The notes beneath the pieces are model-generated. The model was given only the letters and a program-made list of their open reading frames with translations. It had not been told where the DNA came from and ran no database searches. From contig JAUNAF010000008.1 in assembly GCA_030527715.1 (NCBI GenBank), forward strand, positions 1 to 45,439: 45,439 nucleotides of DNA, read 5' to 3'. The stretch is from Eubacteriales bacterium. Its GTDB lineage: Bacteria; Bacillota; Clostridia; Lachnospirales; Lachnospiraceae. Shown in pieces: positions 7,612 through 15,715 of this stretch (the first letter of the stretch is position 1; the number at the start of each line of letters is the position of its first letter). Made by a program: the position numbers and the translations under genes.

Positions 7612-7640
7612 TTGAAAAGTCCGTAAGGATGGATTAAAAT
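7612..7640 (+). promoter_or_regulatory. divIC promoter
   Basis: TTGAAA (7612-7617), a 17-bp spacer and TAAAAT (7635-7640) sit between rqcP and divIC. Confidence 0.6.
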
Positions 7641-7700
7641 AGAAGCATCAGATGTGTGTTTTTTGAGGGAAGCCGAGGTAAGATAAAGAGGTGACGCTGC

Positions 7701-8000
7701 ATGTCAAGTAAAAAACGATATCAGAAAAATAACCGCAAGGGTATGATAGGGATCTCTGCTGTCGTGCTTATCCTGCTCGGTGTGATGCTCCTTCAGAGCG
7801 GTCAGCTCCGCAGACGAAACGAAGCCTACGCCATAGAGGTGGCAAGCCTGGAGAATCAGATAGAAGAGGAAAAAGCGCGTACTACACAGATCGCGGAGTT
7901 TAAAGAGTATATCAATACTCCGGAGTATGCAGGTGAGCGTGCCAGAGAAAATCTGGGTCTCTGTGCAGAGGATGAGATACTGTTTCGCTCAGAAAACTGA
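7701..8000 (+). CDS. divIC: Septum formation initiator DivIC/FtsB family
   Basis: A 99-residue bitopic membrane protein of the divisome. A short basic cytoplasmic tail (SSKKRYQKNNRKG) precedes one membrane helix (about residues 16-33), then a coiled coil (about 36-65, ENQIEEEKARTTQIAE) and a short extracellular end with the family-typical tyrosine/proline turn (INTPEYAGERARENLGL). Family members form a complex with FtsL and DivIB/FtsQ and help activate septal wall synthesis. The ATG follows GAGGTGA. The neighbours are as expected for divIC, but yabP and yabQ, which normally precede it in spore formers, are missing. Confidence 0.92.
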   Translation: MSSKKRYQKNNRKGMIGISAVVLILLGVMLLQSGQLRRRNEAYAIEVASLENQIEEEKARTTQIAEFKEYINTPEYAGERARENLGLCAEDEILFRSEN

Positions 8001-8021
8001 TATGGGATTTCAGAAAAACAG

Positions 8022-8050
8022 TTGACATTATTAGAAAAGAACGATATAAT
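8022..8050 (+). promoter_or_regulatory. tRNA-Met promoter
   Basis: Full consensus TTGACA (8022-8027), a 17-bp spacer and TATAAT (8045-8050), 12 bp before the tRNA. Confidence 0.92.
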
Positions 8051-8062
8051 CGTTTTTGTTGC

Positions 8063-8136
8063 GGCGGAATAGCTCAGTTGGCTAGAGCACACGGTTCATA
8101 CCCGTGGTGTCGAGAGTTCAAATCTCCCTTCCGCTA
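8063..8136 (+). tRNA. tRNA-Met (CAT), elongator type
   Basis: A 74-nt cloverleaf with acceptor GGCGGAA/TTCCGCT and A discriminator (terminal G-U pair), D-stem GCTC/GAGC, and anticodon stem CACGG/CCGTG around TTCATAC, so the anticodon is CAT. The anticodon stem lacks the three G-C pairs of initiator tRNA and the body resembles elongator Met rather than tRNA-Ile(CAT). The T-stem has one A-C mismatch. CCA is not encoded. Confidence 0.93.
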
Positions 8137-8140
8137 TCTA

Positions 8141-8179
8141 AAAAAGCCCGAAGATCCGGTGAGGATTTTCGGGCTTTTT
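8141..8179 (+). terminator. Terminator after tRNA-Met
   Basis: AAAAAGCCCGAA-ATCC pairs with GGAT-TTCGGGCTTTTT, a long stem ending in five Ts. Confidence 0.92.
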
Positions 8180-8218
8180 CGAATATCGGAAATGTATGTG
8201 GGAAGGAACGGTCACAGA

Positions 8219-9691
8219 ATGAAATTCAGGGAAAAAGTAACCTCCTATATGAAAAAACAGGGAATGCTGCAGATGGGAGATCATCTGCTGATCGGTGTAT
8301 CCGGAGGAGCAGACTCGATCTGTCTGCTCCAGCTGCTGTATGATCTTGCCGAAGTGTGGAAACTTTCTCTGACTGCGGTTCATGTCGAGCATGGGATCCG
8401 CGGGGAGGAGAGTGAGAGAGATGCTGAGTATGTGAGGCAGTTCTGTGCGCATCTGCAGATCCCGCTCGAGCTGCGCCATGTGAATATTCCGGAGATCGCG
8501 AGAAGAGAGCATCTGTCGGAGGAAGAGGCAGGACGGATGATGCGCTATCGGATCTTTGCCGAGATCGGAGAGAGCGTTGGCGCCGCGAAGATTGCTGTGG
8601 CACACCATATGGATGATCAGGCGGAGACCGTGCTGGCGAATCTTGCGAGAGGAAGCGGTGTTTTAGGAGGCGGTGCGATGCGTCCGGTCGGAGCATCTGT
8701 GATCCGTCCGCTGCTCTGCGTCAGACGTTCTGAGATCGAAGCATTTCTCAGAGAAGAGGGCATCACCTTCTGTACGGATGCAACGAATGAGGAGACAAAG
8801 TATACCAGAAATTATCTCAGGAAATGCATTCTTCCGGAGATGACGGAGCGGGTAAATGCGAGAACCGTGGAGCATCTCGCAGCCTTTGCGGAGGACATGC
8901 AGAAACTGCAGGATTATCTGAGGCAGCAGGCGGAGAAACTTCTGGAGGAGTCTTCAACACTGGAAAAGGAACGGATCACGATCAGCCTGGAACCGCTGCG
9001 CTGCTGTCCGGAGATCATTTGGGAGGAACTCCTGCGCTGTGCGCTGGAAAGGACCGGCTGCGGCAGGAAAGATATCACGCGGGAACATATCCGCAGCATG
9101 AGAGAACTTACTGCACTGCAGTCCGGACGTAGGATCGATCTTCCGGGCGGCTGGAGGGCGGAGAAGAGTTTTGACTGTCTTGTGATCTCAAAAGAGAGTG
9201 GACAGGAGCTGATGCTGCCGGAGATCAGGCTGCTTCCGCGGTCACTTCCGTCACAGATACCGCTGACAGAGTTTGTGACAGATCTTGGAAAGAAGACAGA
9301 AGCATTTTGTGAACCCGAACTGCATCTGAGTCTTCGACGTATCGAAAAGGATCTGCCTGATGCAGAAAAAAATATTTCTCTGAAGCAGTATACGAAATGG
9401 ATGAATTATGATAAAATAAGCGATGATTTAATGCTTCGCACCCGAAGAAAAGGAGACTATCTGATTCTGAACGGAAGCGGGGCAAAAAAGAAATTAAAAG
9501 ACTATCTGATTGAAGAAAAAGTACCGAGAGAACTGCGGGATCGGATACCGCTGATCGCAAGGGGGAGTGAGATCCTCTGGGTCATCGGCGGAAGAATGGG
9601 GGAAGGCGGAAAGCTTTCCAATGAGACTGAAAATGTGCTCGTACTTGAAGTGAAGGATAGTGTAAACATGGGAGGAAAAAAAGATGAGTGA
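8219..9691 (+). CDS. tilS: tRNA(Ile)-lysidine synthase
   Basis: A 490-residue N-type ATP pyrophosphatase that adds lysine to C34 of tRNA-Ile(CAU), so that it reads AUA and is charged with Ile. The PP-loop SGGADS is at residues 28-33. AVHVEHGIRG and AHHMDDQAETVLANLARGSG are further TilS landmarks in the catalytic domain (about 1-220), and the C-terminal third has the TilS_C end with RRKGDYLILNG. I chose ATG 8219 because GGGAAGG is upstream; the frame runs back through the terminator into the tRNA, which cannot be coding. An alternative ATG at 8192 exists. The end overlaps hpt by 8 bp, indicating coupling. Confidence 0.93.
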   Translation: MKFREKVTSYMKKQGMLQMGDHLLIGVSGGADSICLLQLLYDLAEVWKLSLTAVHVEHGIRGEESERDAEYVRQFCAHLQIPLELRHVNIPEIARREHLSEEEAGRMMRYRIFAEIGESVGAAKIAVAHHMDDQAETVLANLARGSGVLGGGAMRPVGASVIRPLLCVRRSEIEAFLREEGITFCTDATNEETKYTRNYLRKCILPEMTERVNARTVEHLAAFAEDMQKLQDYLRQQAEKLLEESSTLEKERITISLEPLRCCPEIIWEELLRCALERTGCGRKDITREHIRSMRELTALQSGRRIDLPGGWRAEKSFDCLVISKESGQELMLPEIRLLPRSLPSQIPLTEFVTDLGKKTEAFCEPELHLSLRRIEKDLPDAEKNISLKQYTKWMNYDKISDDLMLRTRRKGDYLILNGSGAKKKLKDYLIEEKVPRELRDRIPLIARGSEILWVIGGRMGEGGKLSNETENVLVLEVKDSVNMGGKKDE

Positions 9692-10208
9692 TAAGATCAG
9701 CGTATTAATTTCAGAAGAGGAAGTAGATAAGAAGATCGCGGAGCTGGGTAAAAAGATCAGTGAGGATTATGCAGGAAGCTCTGTGCATCTGATCTGCGTG
9801 CTGAAGGGAAGTATTTTCTTTACCTGTGAGCTGGCTAAGAGAATTACTGTTCCGGTAACCCTGGACTTCATGTCCTGCAGCAGCTATGGTTCCGGTACCT
9901 CTTCCAGCGGAGTGGTTAAGATCGTGAAGGACCTGGATGAGTCTATCGAGGGACGCAATGTCATCGTCATCGAGGATATCATTGACTCCGGAAGAACCTT
10001 AAGCAGCCTGCTTCAGCTCCTCGGAGCGAGAAAGCCGGCAAGCCTGGCACTCTGCACACTGCTGGATAAGCCGGACCGCAGAGTGATCCCGGTAGAGGTA
10101 GATTATACCGGTTTTGAGATCCCGGATGAATTCGTAGTAGGCTACGGCCTGGATTATGACCAGAAGTACCGCAATCTTCCGTATGTAGGAGTTGTGGAAC
10201 TGGGTTAA
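9684..10208 (+). CDS. hpt: Hypoxanthine phosphoribosyltransferase
   Basis: A 174-residue purine salvage enzyme that converts hypoxanthine (and often guanine) plus PRPP to IMP or GMP. The PRPP-binding loop [15 protein letters not shown] is at about residues 93-107, and the flexible-loop motif with [13 protein letters not shown] is at about 70-82. The length is standard. The ATG follows GGAGGAAAAAAG inside the last codons of tilS, so the two genes are translationally coupled; tilS-hpt-ftsH is a conserved Firmicutes order. HPRTs of this group are known (p)ppGpp targets, which matters here because rel and an HD-type hydrolase fusion are encoded nearby. Confidence 0.95.
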   Translation: MSDKISVLISEEEVDKKIAELGKKISEDYAGSSVHLICVLKGSIFFTCELAKRITVPVTLDFMSCSSYGSGTSSSGVVKIVKDLDESIEGRNVIVIEDIIDSGRTLSSLLQLLGARKPASLALCTLLDKPDRRVIPVEVDYTGFEIPDEFVVGYGLDYDQKYRNLPYVGVVELG

Positions 10209-10230
10209 GCAGAAAAGGAGAAAAACAAGA

Positions 10231-12039
10231 TTGAATAACAGAAATCCAAGAAGAGTCACACTCTTTTTGTCGGTAGTGCTGGTGCTTCTGATCATGTACT
10301 ATGTCAGAAACAGCTCTACGGTTCAGGTGAGCAATGATACGTATCAGCAGTATCAGCAGGCACTGAGCGATGAGACAGTCAAAAGTGCGGAGATCTATCA
10401 GAACAGAGAGGTCCCGACCGGTCAGCTGGTATACTATCTGCAGGACGGATCCGCACACCGGCTTTATATCACGGACGTGAGTGTCGCTCAGGCAGAGCTG
10501 GCAAAAGCAGAAGTTCCTTATTACATTCACGACGTAAAAGCGGACAATACCGTATTTACGACCGTTGTTCCGATGATCCTGATGTTTGCGTTCATGATCT
10601 TCATGGTAATGATGATGAATCGGCAGGCAGGAGGCGGAAACAGTAAGATGATGAATTTCGGCAAGAGCCGTGCAACCATGGTGATGCCGGATGCGAAAAG
10701 AGTCACCTTCCAGGATGTCGCAGGACTGCAGGAGGAAAAAGAAGACCTCGAAGAACTGGTGGATTTCCTGAAAGAGCCGAAAAAGTATACAGAGATGGGT
10801 GCGCGTATCCCGAAAGGAGTGATCCTGGTCGGACCTCCGGGTACCGGAAAAACGCTGCTTGCAAAAGCAGTGGCAGGAGAGGCAGGCGTTCCGTTCTTCA
10901 GCATTTCCGGATCAGATTTCGTCGAGATGTTTGTCGGTGTCGGTGCTTCCCGTGTGCGCGATCTGTTTGAGGATGCAAAGAAAAATGCTCCGTGTATCGT
11001 CTTTATCGATGAGATCGATGCAGTTGCCAGAAGACGCGGTACCGGAATGGGCGGCGGCCATGATGAGCGTGAACAGACCCTCAATCAGCTGCTGGTAGAG
11101 ATGGACGGTTTCGGCGTAAATGCGGGCATCATCGTCATGGCAGCGACAAACCGTGTCGATATTCTGGATCCTGCGATCCTGCGTCCGGGACGTTTTGATC
11201 GAAAGATCGGCGTGGGCAAGCCGGATGTTGTCGGCAGAGAGCAGATCCTGAAGGTACATTCCAAGGATAAGCCTCTGGCAGATGATGTGGATCTGGAGAA
11301 TATCGCGCGTACAACCGCGGGATTTACCGGTGCAGATCTGGAAAATCTGATGAATGAGTCTGCGATCCTTGCAGCGAAGAAGAAGCGCGGTTATATTACG
11401 CAGAAGGATATCCAGCAGTCCTTTGTGAAGGTTGGAATCGGTGCGGAGAAGAAGAGCCGCCTGATCTCCGAGCATGAAAAGAGGATCACTGCTTATCATG
11501 AGGCGGGTCATGCACTGCTGTTTCACCTGCTTCCGAATGTCGGACCTGTGCATACGATCTCCATTATTCCTACCGGAATGGGGGCAGCGGGATATACTAT
11601 GCCGCTTCCGGAGAAGGATGAGATGTTCCTGACAAAGAATAAGATGCTGGATGAGCTGATCGTGGACTTCGGCGGAAGAGCTGCCGAGGAGATCATTTTC
11701 CAGGATGTGACGACAGGCGCCTCTCAGGATATCAAGCAGGCGACACAGCTGGCGAGAGCTATGGTGACGACCTACGGCATGTCAGAGAAGATCGGACCGA
11801 TCGATTACGGCAGTGACGGAGATGAGGTGTTCATCGGAAGAGATCTTGCTCAGTCCAAGAATTACAGTGAGCAGGTAGCTGCAGCGATCGATGACGAAGT
11901 GCAGCTGATGCTGAATCATGCACATGCAGAGGCACGCAGGATGCTCGAAGAGCATATGGATATCCTGCATGCGTGTGCAGAGCTTCTGATCGAGAAGGAA
12001 AAAATCGGTCAGAAAGAGTTTGAAGCACTGTTTCTGTAA
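10231..12039 (+). CDS. ftsH: ATP-dependent zinc metalloprotease FtsH
   Basis: A 602-residue membrane-anchored AAA+ protease that degrades misfolded membrane proteins and regulators. Two N-terminal helices (about residues 9-26 and 108-128) flank an extracytoplasmic domain. The AAA module has Walker A GPPGTGKT at 201-208, Walker B FIDEID with D260/E261, and the arginine-finger region RPGRFDR near 315. The zinc site is HEAGH at 423-427. I chose the TTG at 10231 because AAAGGAG lies 10 nt upstream and the product then starts MNNRNPRR; the longer frame begins inside hpt with no ribosome site. It is probably co-transcribed with tilS-hpt. Confidence 0.96.
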   Translation: MNNRNPRRVTLFLSVVLVLLIMYYVRNSSTVQVSNDTYQQYQQALSDETVKSAEIYQNREVPTGQLVYYLQDGSAHRLYITDVSVAQAELAKAEVPYYIHDVKADNTVFTTVVPMILMFAFMIFMVMMMNRQAGGGNSKMMNFGKSRATMVMPDAKRVTFQDVAGLQEEKEDLEELVDFLKEPKKYTEMGARIPKGVILVGPPGTGKTLLAKAVAGEAGVPFFSISGSDFVEMFVGVGASRVRDLFEDAKKNAPCIVFIDEIDAVARRRGTGMGGGHDEREQTLNQLLVEMDGFGVNAGIIVMAATNRVDILDPAILRPGRFDRKIGVGKPDVVGREQILKVHSKDKPLADDVDLENIARTTAGFTGADLENLMNESAILAAKKKRGYITQKDIQQSFVKVGIGAEKKSRLISEHEKRITAYHEAGHALLFHLLPNVGPVHTISIIPTGMGAAGYTMPLPEKDEMFLTKNKMLDELIVDFGGRAAEEIIFQDVTTGASQDIKQATQLARAMVTTYGMSEKIGPIDYGSDGDEVFIGRDLAQSKNYSEQVAAAIDDEVQLMLNHAHAEARRMLEEHMDILHACAELLIEKEKIGQKEFEALFL

Positions 12040-12079
12040 TAATGCACAAAAAATGCAATGTATTTTTGTGAAGTTTGTG

Positions 12080-12128
12080 TAGACTTATTTTGGGGGTCGT
12101 GCTATACTATCACTCGTAAAACCCCCAA
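12080..12128 (+). promoter_or_regulatory. Promoter inside an 8-bp dyad upstream of the amylase
   Basis: TAGACT (12080-12085), a 17-bp spacer and TATACT (12103-12108). The perfect inverted repeat TTGGGGGT (12090-12097) and ACCCCCAA (12121-12128) brackets the -10 and the expected start near 12115, as an operator would. Confidence 0.6.
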
Positions 12129-12202
12129 TACATTATATAGTTTTAAAATACCCCATAAGAGAAATACCTTCTCCTAAAAAGACAGCTTCGGCTGTCTTTT
12201 TT
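12115..12202 (+). ncRNA. Putative 88-nt small RNA or attenuated leader
   Basis: The promoter at 12080-12108 would produce a transcript that meets a strong terminator only about 85 nt later, with no open frame of note. It could be a free small RNA or a leader whose read-through feeds the amylase gene. No known riboswitch consensus is recognisable. The rest of the 12040-12283 gap holds nothing else I can name. Confidence 0.4.
12177..12202 (+). terminator. UUCG-capped terminator
   Basis: GACAGC, a TTCG tetraloop and GCTGTC are followed by six Ts and preceded by four or more As. Confidence 0.92.
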
Positions 12203-12283
12203 CTTGCTGTCAGAACAAATATGCGGTAAAATAATATGTTGATACAGATGACAGTATCGAAGTTTCTGATGGAGGAGATAGAT

Positions 12284-14401
12284 TTGAACTGGGAAAAAAT
12301 AGAACTGCTCAATGAAATCCAATATTACGTTTTAGGCATGCGTCCCGCTTTTCGGGCGAGTGCTCTGTTCAGTGATGAGACTGATAACTATGTAAATCCG
12401 ATGGAGCCGGAACCGGGAGAGGAAGTGACGATCCGTTTCCGTGCGAAGAAAGACAATATAGACGCGGTGTACCTGTGCAGCGGGGATGAACGGGAGGAGC
12501 CTGTCCGTATGGAATTCGACTACGACGAGGGCTACTTCGACTATTTCAAGACGAAGGTTTCGATTGGAACAAAACCGTTCTCTTACTATTTTGAGGTGCG
12601 CGTCGGCAGATTAAAGTGCTATTACGACAAGTGCGGTGTCACAAAGGAAGTTCGTCCGGAGTACAGATTCCGGGTAGTTCCGGGATTCTCGACACCGGAC
12701 TGGGCGAAGGGTGCGGTCATGTATCAGATCATGGTGGACCGCTTCTATAACGGAGATCCATCCAATGATGTCGTGGACCGTGAGTACTATTATATCGGAG
12801 ACATGGTGAATCGTGTCACAGACTGGGGCAAATGTCCGGCTTACATGGGTGTCCGCGAATTCTACGGCGGAGATATCCAGGGTGTGATGGATAAGCTGGA
12901 TTACCTGCAGGAGCTGGGCGTAGATGTCATCTATTTAAATCCGATCTTTGTTTCACCATCTAATCATAAATATGATATTCAGGACTATGATTACATCGAT
13001 CCGCATTACGGAAAGATCGTGGCTGACGGAGGAGAGCCTCTCGCAGACTGGGATCATGAGAATGCGCATGCGAGCAAGTATATTAAGAGAGTCACTGACA
13101 AGGCAAACCTGGAAGCCAGCAATCAGCTGTTTGCGGAATTTACTGCTGAGGTGCATCGCAGAGGAATGAAGGTCATTCTTGACGGTGTCTTCAATCACTG
13201 CGGTTCCTTCAACAAATGGCTCGACAGAGAACGTATCTACGAGAATCAGGAAGGCTACGAAAAGGGAGCTTATATCAGTGCAGACAGTCCGTACCGCAAT
13301 TTCTTCAGCTTCAGCAATGAGTATGCGTGGCCGTACAACCCGTATTACGAAGGTTGGTGGGGACATGATACCCTGCCGAAGCTGGCTTACGAGCATTCGG
13401 AAAAACTGCACGATTACATTATCAATATCGGAAGAAAATGGGTCTCCCCGCCGTTCAATGTAGATGGATGGAGACTGGATGTGGCAGCCGATCTCGGATT
13501 CAGCAATGAATACAACCACCAGTTCTGGAGAGATTTCCGTGAGGCGGTAAAAGATGCCAATCCGAATGCCCTGATTCTGGCAGAACACTACGGAGATGCG
13601 CGTTCCTGGCTGGAGGGAGACCAGTGGGATACGGTCATGAACTATGATGCGTTCATGGAACCGCTGACCTGGTTCTTTACCGGAATGGAAAAACACAGCG
13701 ATGATTTCCGAGAGGATATGCTTGGAAACGGCTTGCATTTTGAGTGGGCGATGAAGCACTATTCCTCAAGCTTCCTTGCACCTTCCCTGCTGGTTGCGAT
13801 GAATGAACTTTCCAACCATGACCACTCCAGATTCCTGACAAGGACCAACCACAAAGTGGGACGTGTCGCACAGCTTGGATATGACGCTGCTTCGGCAGAT
13901 GTAAACCGTGCAGTCATGCGTGAGGCAGTAGTTATGCAGATGACCTGGCCTGGCGCGCCGACGATCTATTATGGAGATGAGGCCGGTGTCTGCGGATTTA
14001 CCGATCCGGACAACCGCCGCACTTATCCGTGGGGCTGGGAAGATCATCAGATGATCGATTTCCACAAGAGAATGATCCGTATCCACAAAGTCTGTCCGGA
14101 GCTGGTGCGAGGCTCTTTGAAGCTGGTGGAGGTCGGCTGGCAGTTCCTCTGCTACGGAAGATTCACAGAGAAGCTCAGCACGATGGTACTGTTCAATAAC
14201 AGTTATGAGGAGATGAACAGGACTGTCCGTGTCCATGACATCGGTATTACCAGCAAAGACCGTCTGGTCCGCATCATGGAGACCAACCGCGACGGATATA
14301 CGGAGGAGCCGCAGATTTATGAGAATAAAGGCGGCGTCCTCAATATCACTCTGGCACCGCTCAGTGCAGTGATTCTCAGAGTGGAGAATACAGGAGCATA
14401 A
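12284..14401 (+). CDS. GH13 alpha-glucan hydrolase (neopullulanase/cyclomaltodextrinase type)
   Basis: A 705-residue glycoside hydrolase family 13 enzyme acting on alpha-1,4 (possibly alpha-1,6) glucans. An N-terminal beta domain (about 30-135) resembles CBM34-type domains of neopullulanases. The barrel has all four conserved regions: DGVFNH, GWRLDVAAD with nucleophile D399, LILAEH with acid/base E434, and NHDHSR with D513. There is no signal peptide, so it is probably cytosolic and works on imported maltodextrins or cyclodextrins. I favour the TTG at 12284 because GGAGGAG lies 6 nt upstream; an ATG at 12236 would add 16 residues but lacks a good site. It is followed after 1 bp by a phosphoesterase gene, so they share an operon. 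Confidence 0.88.
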   Translation: MNWEKIELLNEIQYYVLGMRPAFRASALFSDETDNYVNPMEPEPGEEVTIRFRAKKDNIDAVYLCSGDEREEPVRMEFDYDEGYFDYFKTKVSIGTKPFSYYFEVRVGRLKCYYDKCGVTKEVRPEYRFRVVPGFSTPDWAKGAVMYQIMVDRFYNGDPSNDVVDREYYYIGDMVNRVTDWGKCPAYMGVREFYGGDIQGVMDKLDYLQELGVDVIYLNPIFVSPSNHKYDIQDYDYIDPHYGKIVADGGEPLADWDHENAHASKYIKRVTDKANLEASNQLFAEFTAEVHRRGMKVILDGVFNHCGSFNKWLDRERIYENQEGYEKGAYISADSPYRNFFSFSNEYAWPYNPYYEGWWGHDTLPKLAYEHSEKLHDYIINIGRKWVSPPFNVDGWRLDVAADLGFSNEYNHQFWRDFREAVKDANPNALILAEHYGDARSWLEGDQWDTVMNYDAFMEPLTWFFTGMEKHSDDFREDMLGNGLHFEWAMKHYSSSFLAPSLLVAMNELSNHDHSRFLTRTNHKVGRVAQLGYDAASADVNRAVMREAVVMQMTWPGAPTIYYGDEAGVCGFTDPDNRRTYPWGWEDHQMIDFHKRMIRIHKVCPELVRGSLKLVEVGWQFLCYGRFTEKLSTMVLFNNSYEEMNRTVRVHDIGITSKDRLVRIMETNRDGYTEEPQIYENKGGVLNITLAPLSAVILRVENTGA

Positions 14402-14402
14402 A

Positions 14403-15599
14403 ATGATTGCAGTTTTTCTGTCTCCTCTGTATCTGCTTCTGAACGGCTATCTGCTCTGGCGTTCTCTGAAATGGCTTGGCGTCTGTTTTCCGCTGTTTCG
14501 TGTGCGTGCGGTGATGGTGATGCTGACGATTCTCTATACAATGGTGGCTCTTTCCATGGTGACGGCATTTTTCCTTCCGGGCGGCGCTGTCAAGCGGGTA
14601 CTGAAGCAGGTCAGCAACTACTGGCTCGGCGTGATGCTGTACCTTTCGATCGCAGTACTGACTGCGGATCTCATTCGTATCCTGACGATGATGTTCGCGG
14701 ATCAGAACTGGAGAATGGCGGAACACCTTCTGCTGCATCGGGCAGCAGGTGTGCTCTGCACGCTCTTTGTGGCACTCGTCAGTCTGTATGGACTGTATGC
14801 GGCGAGAAAGATCGAAGTGTCACATCACGAAGTGACGATTGACAAGGATGGAGGGGAGCTTTCCGGACTGAGGATCGTACTTGCAGCAGATCTGCACATA
14901 GGCTATAACATCGGCTGCAGCGACATCGAACGGCTTGTGAACAGGATCAATGAACAGAATCCGGATCTGACCGTGATCGCAGGAGATCTGTTTGACAATG
15001 AGTATGAGGCGCTGGATGACCCTGAACAGCTCGCAAAACTTTTGCATGGAATTGAAAGCAGGTACGGCACCTATGCGGTGTATGGAAACCATGATATCGA
15101 GGAACCGATTCTCGCAGGCTTCACCTTCGGATACGGAGAAAAGAAAGTGAGTCATCCGCTGATGGATGCACTGGTGAAAAAAGCGGGGATCCGCCTTCTG
15201 AGAGATGAGGGCGTGCTCATCGAAGACAGCTTCTGGCTCTATGGAAGACCGGATGCCAAAAGACCGGGACGGGGAATAGAGAAGAGAAAAACACCGGAGG
15301 AGTTTGTTGAGGGAATGGATCTGTCCAGACCATTGATCGTTCTCGATCATCAGCCGGGCGAACTGGAAGAACTGGAAGCAGCAGGTGTGGATCTCGATCT
15401 GTGCGGTCATACACACGACGGGCAGCTGTTTCCGCTCAGTCTGATCACCGGGTGGAAGTGGAAAAATGCTTCCGGATATCTGAAAGTCGGAAGGATGCAT
15501 AACATCGTCACCTCGGGGAGCGGCATCTTCGGACCGTATATGAGGGTCGGAACCAGGGCTGAGATTTCTGTGATCGATGTGAAATTCGAAAAAAAGTGA
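14403..15599 (+). CDS. Membrane-anchored metallophosphoesterase
   Basis: A 398-residue protein. The first about 135 residues contain four hydrophobic helices (near 1-20, 35-58, 75-97 and 108-130). A calcineurin-like domain follows with every metal motif: VLAADLHIGYN, VIAGDLFDNEY, YGNHDIE, DHQPGE and LCGHTHDGQLFPL. This is the YaeI/YkuE-like architecture; relatives act on lipid or envelope phosphates, but this substrate is unknown. The final GSGIFGPYMRVGTRAEI segment is family-typical. It starts 1 bp after the amylase stop and is probably coupled to it, although no functional link is obvious. Confidence 0.85.
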   Translation: MIAVFLSPLYLLLNGYLLWRSLKWLGVCFPLFRVRAVMVMLTILYTMVALSMVTAFFLPGGAVKRVLKQVSNYWLGVMLYLSIAVLTADLIRILTMMFADQNWRMAEHLLLHRAAGVLCTLFVALVSLYGLYAARKIEVSHHEVTIDKDGGELSGLRIVLAADLHIGYNIGCSDIERLVNRINEQNPDLTVIAGDLFDNEYEALDDPEQLAKLLHGIESRYGTYAVYGNHDIEEPILAGFTFGYGEKKVSHPLMDALVKKAGIRLLRDEGVLIEDSFWLYGRPDAKRPGRGIEKRKTPEEFVEGMDLSRPLIVLDHQPGELEELEAAGVDLDLCGHTHDGQLFPLSLITGWKWKNASGYLKVGRMHNIVTSGSGIFGPYMRVGTRAEISVIDVKFEKK

Positions 15600-15650
15600 A
15601 AATGTTTTAGCGGAAATACACAAAATAATCGAAAATTTCGAAATGCTGTG

Positions 15651-15679
15651 TTGCGTTTATGCCAAAGATAAGGTAAACT
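15651..15679 (+). promoter_or_regulatory. Promoter for the PAS/GGDEF-like protein
   Basis: TTGCGT (15651-15656), a 17-bp spacer and TAAACT (15674-15679). Confidence 0.55.
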
Positions 15680-15715
15680 AACTGTGGATAGTTGAGTTTT
15701 GTAGATAGATAAGGA

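Noticed and set aside
8063..8136. tRNA-Ile (CAT, lysidine-modified) rather than tRNA-Met
   Set aside because: Although tilS is next door, the G1-U72 end and the CACGG/CCGTG anticodon stem match elongator Met.
8078..8218. Upstream extension of tilS into tRNA-Met
   Set aside because: The reading frame would cross the tRNA and its terminator; a ribosome site and conserved N-terminus support 8219.
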